From NCBI GenBank assembly GCA_030737875.1, contig CM060910.1, forward strand, positions 618,215,303 through 618,279,302: a stretch of 64,000 nt of DNA, given 5' to 3'. Origin of the DNA: Allium sativum (taxonomy: Eukaryota > Streptophyta > Magnoliopsida > Asparagales > Amaryllidaceae). This document shows, one piece after another, positions 58,620 to 64,000 of this stretch. Below the pieces are notes generated by a model. That model had not been told where the DNA came from. It did no database searches and saw nothing but the letters and a program-made list of their open reading frames with translations. The translations under genes and the position numbers were made by a program. How positions within the stretch are numbered: the stretch's first letter is position 1; every line of letters starts with the position of its first letter.

Positions 58620-61600
58620 TGTAATAACCCAGAAAATCTGGGCCAGTTTAAAATTTTTTATTTTGGAAATTTTAACGAATTTTGAATATTTAAAATAGAT
58701 TATTTTAAATAATATCGACGAGAAATTTATTTTGAATAAAATTCGAACGTATATATTATATACGTCGTCGTTAGAATATAAATAATTATATATAATTATA
58801 AATAGAATTGAAAATGGCGCGGTTGTTCGATAATTCGATTTCAAACTTCAATTGAATGTACCGGGTGCAAAACAATCCGGATTTTAGTGAAACCAAAAAC
58901 AATAGGATCTAATTGATGATATCTTTCCAACGAATCTGAAAAATCAAATTTTCATAGCAAGAATCAAAAGATATGTCCAGTTGAAAATTCTGAATAATCG
59001 CTATGGAATTCAGGCCCTTAAAAATGGAAATTTTGCAAACGACCACGGATTTCGACGAAACCACTTTTGTTGGGTCCGTGATGTCAAGTTATTGCTAGGT
59101 TTCAAATTTCATAATTTTTCGAATCAATATGTGAGCGTGGCAAAGGAAAACGCGTTTGACCGGTTTTAGTTGATTTTAATCGACTGGAAATTGACCATTT
59201 TTTCCAACGGTCTCAGAATTCGACGAAACTAGTTTTGTTAGGACCGTATCGTCAATACGAAGCTAGAAAATATTTTTCTAGAATTTTAAAGTTAATATGT
59301 GACCCCGGTAATTTGAAATGTACGTTTAAAATTCAATATAGTGATTTAAATGTAAATTTAACGGAAACTGATTCAAACGATCAAATCAACCTACGATACA
59401 TATCCCATTGTGTTCGGAATGGGGGTAATACGCTAAGGACGACAGGCGGTGGACCTCGTTTCGAGGTCGTATGTAAAAGTCAACTTTTTGAAAATTAAAT
59501 TAATTTAATAAATAAAAAAAAAGAGAAAACCCTCCTCTCCTTTAACCCGCTGCCCCCCCTTTCCCTTCATAATCGATTTCAGCAGAAGAAGAAAAAAAAA
59601 TCCATCGAGGACGGAGACCGACCGCCCACCGCCGCCACCGGAGGCGCCCACCTCCGTCCAAGCTCGCCGCCCTCCCCTTCCTCGACTGCGACGCCCGAAC
59701 CCCCCTCGCCCTCGCGTCCCGCTCCTCTTCCCCTCCTCCGTCCACCGCGGCCTCAGCCGCATCGCCACCCACCTCCCTCCAGCGCCTCGCGAACACCCCC
59801 CCCACAGCAGCGAGGCAACCACCGACGCCTCCCCTCCTCTCCGATTCCTGTAAGTTTTTTTATATTTTTTTTAATTTATTTTTCAATTTTAGTTATTGTT
59901 CTATTCGATTTTAAAACTGAATTTTTATAGTTAACAAGAACTGATTTTTATTAATTTAAAAGCATTGATTTTTAGTTTAGAAAAGAATAAATGTTTATTT
60001 AGGAAAAATAGTTCTTTTTAAACTAGAAAGATGCGATTTTTATTAACTAGGTAAGATTAGTTTTTTTAAATCAAAATGATTTGATTTTGAAAAGTAAAGA
60101 TTTGATTTTGAATTGTGGAAGTTAAAAATATAATTTTTATATAAGGAAGATAATCAAAATATGATTTTTATATTTTTAAAGTATTAAAAATATAATCTTT
60201 ACTATATAGAAGTGGTAAAAAAAAAATATATATATAATTTTTACATGTTAGGAATATTAAAAATAACATCTTTGTATATGTAGCGAAATAAAAATCTGAT
60301 TTTTATTTTATATATGTGAAATAAAGAGGGAATTTTTATAGTGATGAAAGGCGAAAACTTTATTTTTAGAAAGGCGAAAACTTTATTTTTTAGAAAGGCG
60401 AAAACTTTATTTTTTAGAAAGGCGAAAACTTTATTTTTTAGAAAGGCGAAAACTTTATTTTTAGAAAGGCGAAAACTTTATTTTTTTAGAAAGGCGAAAA
60501 CTTTATTTTTAGAAAGGCGAAAACTTTATTTTTAGAAAGGCGAAAACTTTATTTTTATAAGGGCGAAATCTTTATATAGAGAATAGCGTTATAAAAATAA
60601 AATCTTTATCTATATAACATCGAAGTAAAAATTCGATTTTTAAATATATGAAGTGATTATAAAAATATGATTTCTAAATTGAAAGTGAATAAATAAAAAT
60701 GTGATTTTTATTTTAAAGACATCAAAATATAAAAATGTGTGATTTTTATATATGTAGTGGCTAGGGGCAACAAAGAAGAAGAAAAGGCGAGAATGAAGAA
60801 GATTTCTATAAACGAAGTGTCGTGAAGTTGGATAGCTAGTTGGTGAGAACTTCTCACTCTTCAATTTCTTTTTCTAGTTATATATATATACTAGGATGCA
60901 GACGGTGCTTAGTAGCACCCGACACAATCGTCCACAAACCATGGACTTGTTTGTTTGGTTGCATAAATTAGTTAGATGATTTGGGCTGAATTGAATTGTT
61001 TGGTGAAATTGAATGGTTTGATTGATGTGTGAATGGCGTGGGCCTTCACTAGACCGGGGATAAGGGTAGGCCTCGTCCCGTTTCTAGTATCGTGTCGTTA
61101 TGCCGCCGAAATTTTCTAAAATAAGTTAGAAAAATAAAAATACAATTTTATTTAAAGAATGAACTGAATAGAAATTCATATGTTAGAATAAAATGTTTTG
61201 TCGTTAAAAATATAATTTTTAACGTGAATGTGAATAAATAAATATTCATTTACAAACCAGACGGTTTGTTTATGTACACTTATTTGAAGGACATTGATTG
61301 GGTCGATAAAATTTTACACATCGCCCAACTGCACAAATAAAATATGCGTTTGATTGTTTGAAACCCCACACGGGTGTTGGGATGAAATTTGAAGTTCACT
61401 CATCCTGATTGATTTAATATGTCGATCGATTGATTGACAGGCTGTTATAAGCGTTAGATATCTATATTTGATGCTTATACAGTGTAGTGCACTTTGGTTG
61501 ATGGTTGATTATTTTTTTCAATGCTATTACATACATGTGTTGTATGAAAATCCATATAATTAATTTTATATGGTGATTGATTGGGCCTCATTCCAATTTA

Positions 61601-64000
61601 GAAAATAAAGAATAATATAAAATAAAGGTTCATGTGTTGACAGTACTCATCCATTGAGATTGGTCATGTGTGGAACGAAATATAGATTCATGTGTTGAAT
61701 GGGATAAATATTCGTTCGTTGAATAGAATAAAGAAGTTGTGAAAAATATAAAGCCGTGTTGATTAGTTTTGCGCCATTTTGACGTGAACGATATTTATAT
61801 CGATTTTATTCAAATTGAAATGAATATTATAGCAAATTCGAATTGAAAAGAAAACGAATCTGAATTGAATATAACAGGACTTCGAATGGAATTGAATATA
61901 AAAAAAATTCAAGTTGAATTGAAAACGAACTGAAATTTAATTGAATTCGAATCGAAATTAAATTGAAATCAATTTGAATTGAAACGAATTTGAATTCGAA
62001 TTAAATAAAATGGAAATGAGTTCGAGTTGAATTGAAATCAAATCGATTTGAAATTGAATGTAGAAGTTGAATTGTTTTAGAAACGAATTTAAAACGATTT
62101 ATAAAATTCGTTTTAAATAGAAATCGACGAAATATATATTATATATATATATATAATATAATGGCCTGAATAGAACGCGCCGCGCCGCGGCAGTTCGTGA
62201 ATTTCGACCATTTATTTCAAACGGACGTTGCGGGAGATCCGACCATCGGATTCTCCTAAAACCAGAACCGTTGGGTTCGTATCGAAAAGAGCTTTCCAAT
62301 GAATATTAGAAATTTGAAATCTAACGGTTGGATTTGGAATTATGTCCAAATCAAATTTGAAAAAGGTCGCTGTAAGTGCAGTTCGATGGCCGTTGATGGA
62401 AATCGACTGTACGGGCCTTGATAAAATTATTAAAAATAGTAATAATTTGTGTAAAATCATAAGAAATGATTTGAGGAAAACTGGGCTGAAGAATTCCACA
62501 TTTGAAAGGATAAAAATAGATTTTTCTCGAAATGAACTAGTTTTTGTACTAGAATTAAAAACAATTTATTTTTGAAATAAATAAATTGAATTTAAAAGTG
62601 ATTTTAAAAATAATCAATATTCCCAATAGGTGAAGTGAAAGTGGAGTTGAATCGAAATTATCTTCGGAATATTTCGATGTTGGATTTCGTGACTATACAG
62701 ATATTGTTTTGGGAATTTGAAAGATATATTATATATCGTTATTTCCAATACGATATTTGTTGGTTTCAGAATCTGATATTGAATATAAGCCGGTATATTT
62801 TCTATTCAGAGCCTTGTATTTAATATCGAATGTGATTTGGGTTTATCGTGGATCGTGTTTTAGATGACATTGGTTCTTTAACCCAGTTAAAGGCAAGATG
62901 TTGGTTTTTGAAAAGATTAAAACTAAGTGGAGTTTTAACAAATCTTTAATTAGATTAAAATGTGAATAGATAATTTAAATTATCAAATCTGAAAGGTGAT
63001 CAAGAATGGAGTACCACCAGTTTTGCTCCAAAGCGATAGTTAAATCTTTAATTAGATTTGAACGTGAAATGCTAATTAATTTTACCGATAACACCGTGGT
63101 GTTAGTTGTGGAATATTACCAGTTTTCTCCATGGGATATATAGGTTGGGATTGGGAAATAAAACAAATAATTACTTCGGAGTGGTTCGCTAATCCCGACT
63201 AGTTAGAAATGATATCCAAAGGAAGATCAAAGAATAAATTTAGAAGAATTTATCTTGGATAAAATTAATGGGAACATTTCCCTAAAAATGTGATTTTGTG
63301 AATAAAAGAATATTCTGAATTGGAATGGGGCGTTTGTTGTGTTTGTGTAACATTCGTTTATTATATACGTGGGTTATTCAGAAAGGCCGGGTTTATACCC
63401 ATTCTGAATAACCAATTCGACGAGATGTCGAAGATGAAGACGGTGGTTGAAGACCGGAAGTCTTCACGTCGTTTGGGTGATTACTGATGATCTTGATTGG
63501 GCTGTACACCCAAGAAGATGGAAGCAGTTGGTGATCGTCCAGACGTACTTGGAGATCGATGGATATGCGGGGTACTAGGTGCCTCCGGTTTCGTTCAGAC
63601 CCAGAACGGACTTGTAAATGGACGGTGTGTCTGACATTGGATTTTAGTCCGTGTGATTGATCTCTATTAAATATATATCTGTTTGGCGGCGGAGAATTTA
63701 TTCTCTTGCTTAACGCCCTTCTCTGAGACATACGAGCTCAGAGGTTGTATATCGATGGACATCAGTCGCATGGAGTGAATTGCCAATGTGGCATGCGTAA
63801 GTGTTAATTGATCAAGGCTTCTGTTGAAAAGCAAAGTCTTGTGGTTGATGATCAAAGCACGGCCTGTGTGGCGTAGCTTTGTGTATAACGTGAATTCGCG
63901 AGCCTCACACCTCGGTATGAGTCAAAAACGGGAGATGGACCGCTGGGAGAGCACGACGTTTCTTTCTAGCTAGGGTGGTGTCAGTGACCTACCAGCCCTG
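58620..64000 (+). repeat. 3' LTR of C3 (first 5381 bp, runs off window)
   Basis: Collinear with 51277-56600. In the first 900 bp I counted about five substitutions or one-base gaps, for example A/T in GCGCGGTAGTTC and A/G in AATACACTAAGG. The main length difference is two extra GCGAAAAC units. Confidence 0.95.
60346..60575 (+). repeat. GCGAAAAC tandem array, nine units (3' LTR)
   Basis: Same array as 52999-53190 with two more units. It creates a 64-codon open frame with a repeated K-A-K-T-L-F-F pattern, which is an artefact of the repeat. Confidence 0.93.

Larger units (their letters stand above)
51277..64000 (+). mobile_element. Non-autonomous LTR retrotransposon C3: giant LTR, minimal interior
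   Basis: 5' LTR 51277-57582, primer site 57586, interior of only 1037 bp, polypurine tract 58604-58617, 3' LTR from 58620 running off the window. The two LTRs are almost identical over the 5.3 kb compared, so the insertion is recent. No gag, protease, RT, RNase H or integrase motif occurs in the element. If the 3' LTR is full length the element is about 13.6 kb, of which more than 90% is LTR. It shares the primer type and the GGGGACGAAA...polypurine cassette with A and B, so an autonomous chromovirus may mobilise it (inference). It lies in the inverted LTR C2. Left target site GTATA (51272-51276); the right copy is outside. Confidence 0.9.

Noticed and set aside
60341..60535. 64-codon open frame with repeated K-A-K-T-L-F-F pattern
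   Set aside because: It is the GCGAAAAC tandem array read as protein. The 5' LTR has a different unit number and no matching frame.
51277..64000. Large segmental tandem duplication
   Set aside because: The repeats begin TGTAA, the first ends CA at a Met-tRNA primer site, and the second is preceded by a polypurine tract. An LTR pair explains all of it.

Overview
The window is a repeat-packed stretch of a flowering-plant nuclear genome. I see no intact host gene. Evidence for a plant: Ty3/gypsy LTR retrotransposons with initiator-Met-tRNA primer sites and C-terminal chromodomains, CACTA transposons, a hAT miniature element built of GGGTCGGGT words, and broken pieces of two plant genes (a PP4/PPX-type phosphatase and an SPB4/RH18-type DEAD-box helicase). 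The species cannot be told from the sequence. Almost every base belongs to elements inserted inside other elements, and several insertions are proven by exact target-site duplications (TSDs).

Left part. 1-8331 is the right-hand part of a dead gypsy element (A1: partial 5' LTR, gag-pol remnants with three large internal deletions, complete 3.1 kb 3' LTR). It sits in an old long-LTR remnant of family C (8332-10864). An older D-type LTR remnant follows (to about 12859).

Middle part. 13050-41983 is one gypsy element B (3.2 kb 5' LTR, gag, protease, RT, RNase H, chromodomain, start of 3' LTR), swollen by insertions. A 4.4 kb CACTA element (16642-21067, TSD TCA) lies in its gag and carries a helicase gene fragment. 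Element A2 (23483-40601, TSD GTTTA) lies in its RNase H. A2 is nearly intact: its gag-pol frame is broken only by a 543-bp hAT MITE (26993-27535, TSD GATGACAG), and its 3' LTR holds a 5.3 kb solo LTR D (34465-39772, TSD GTGTA).

Right part. B's 3' LTR is cut at 41984 by a family-C LTR (C1). C1 is cut at 45570 by a second CACTA end whose following sequence carries a phosphatase fragment. Next comes an inverted family-C LTR (C2, from 48755), which is cut at 51277 by the youngest element, C3. C3 has a 6306-bp LTR, a PBS, only 1037 bp of non-coding internal sequence, a polypurine tract and a second LTR running off the window.

How it works together: A2 is the only element here with a near-complete enzyme set. 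B, C and D are non-autonomous or dead. A, B and C share the same type of primer site and a similar polypurine/LTR-start cassette, so C could be copied by proteins of an autonomous chromovirus. The most unusual signals are the C3 architecture (giant LTR, almost no interior) and an apparent leader intron: a consensus 5' splice site lies about 200-350 nt after the TATA-like box in the A, C3 and D LTRs, and in A2 an excellent 3' splice site lies one base before the gag ATG.
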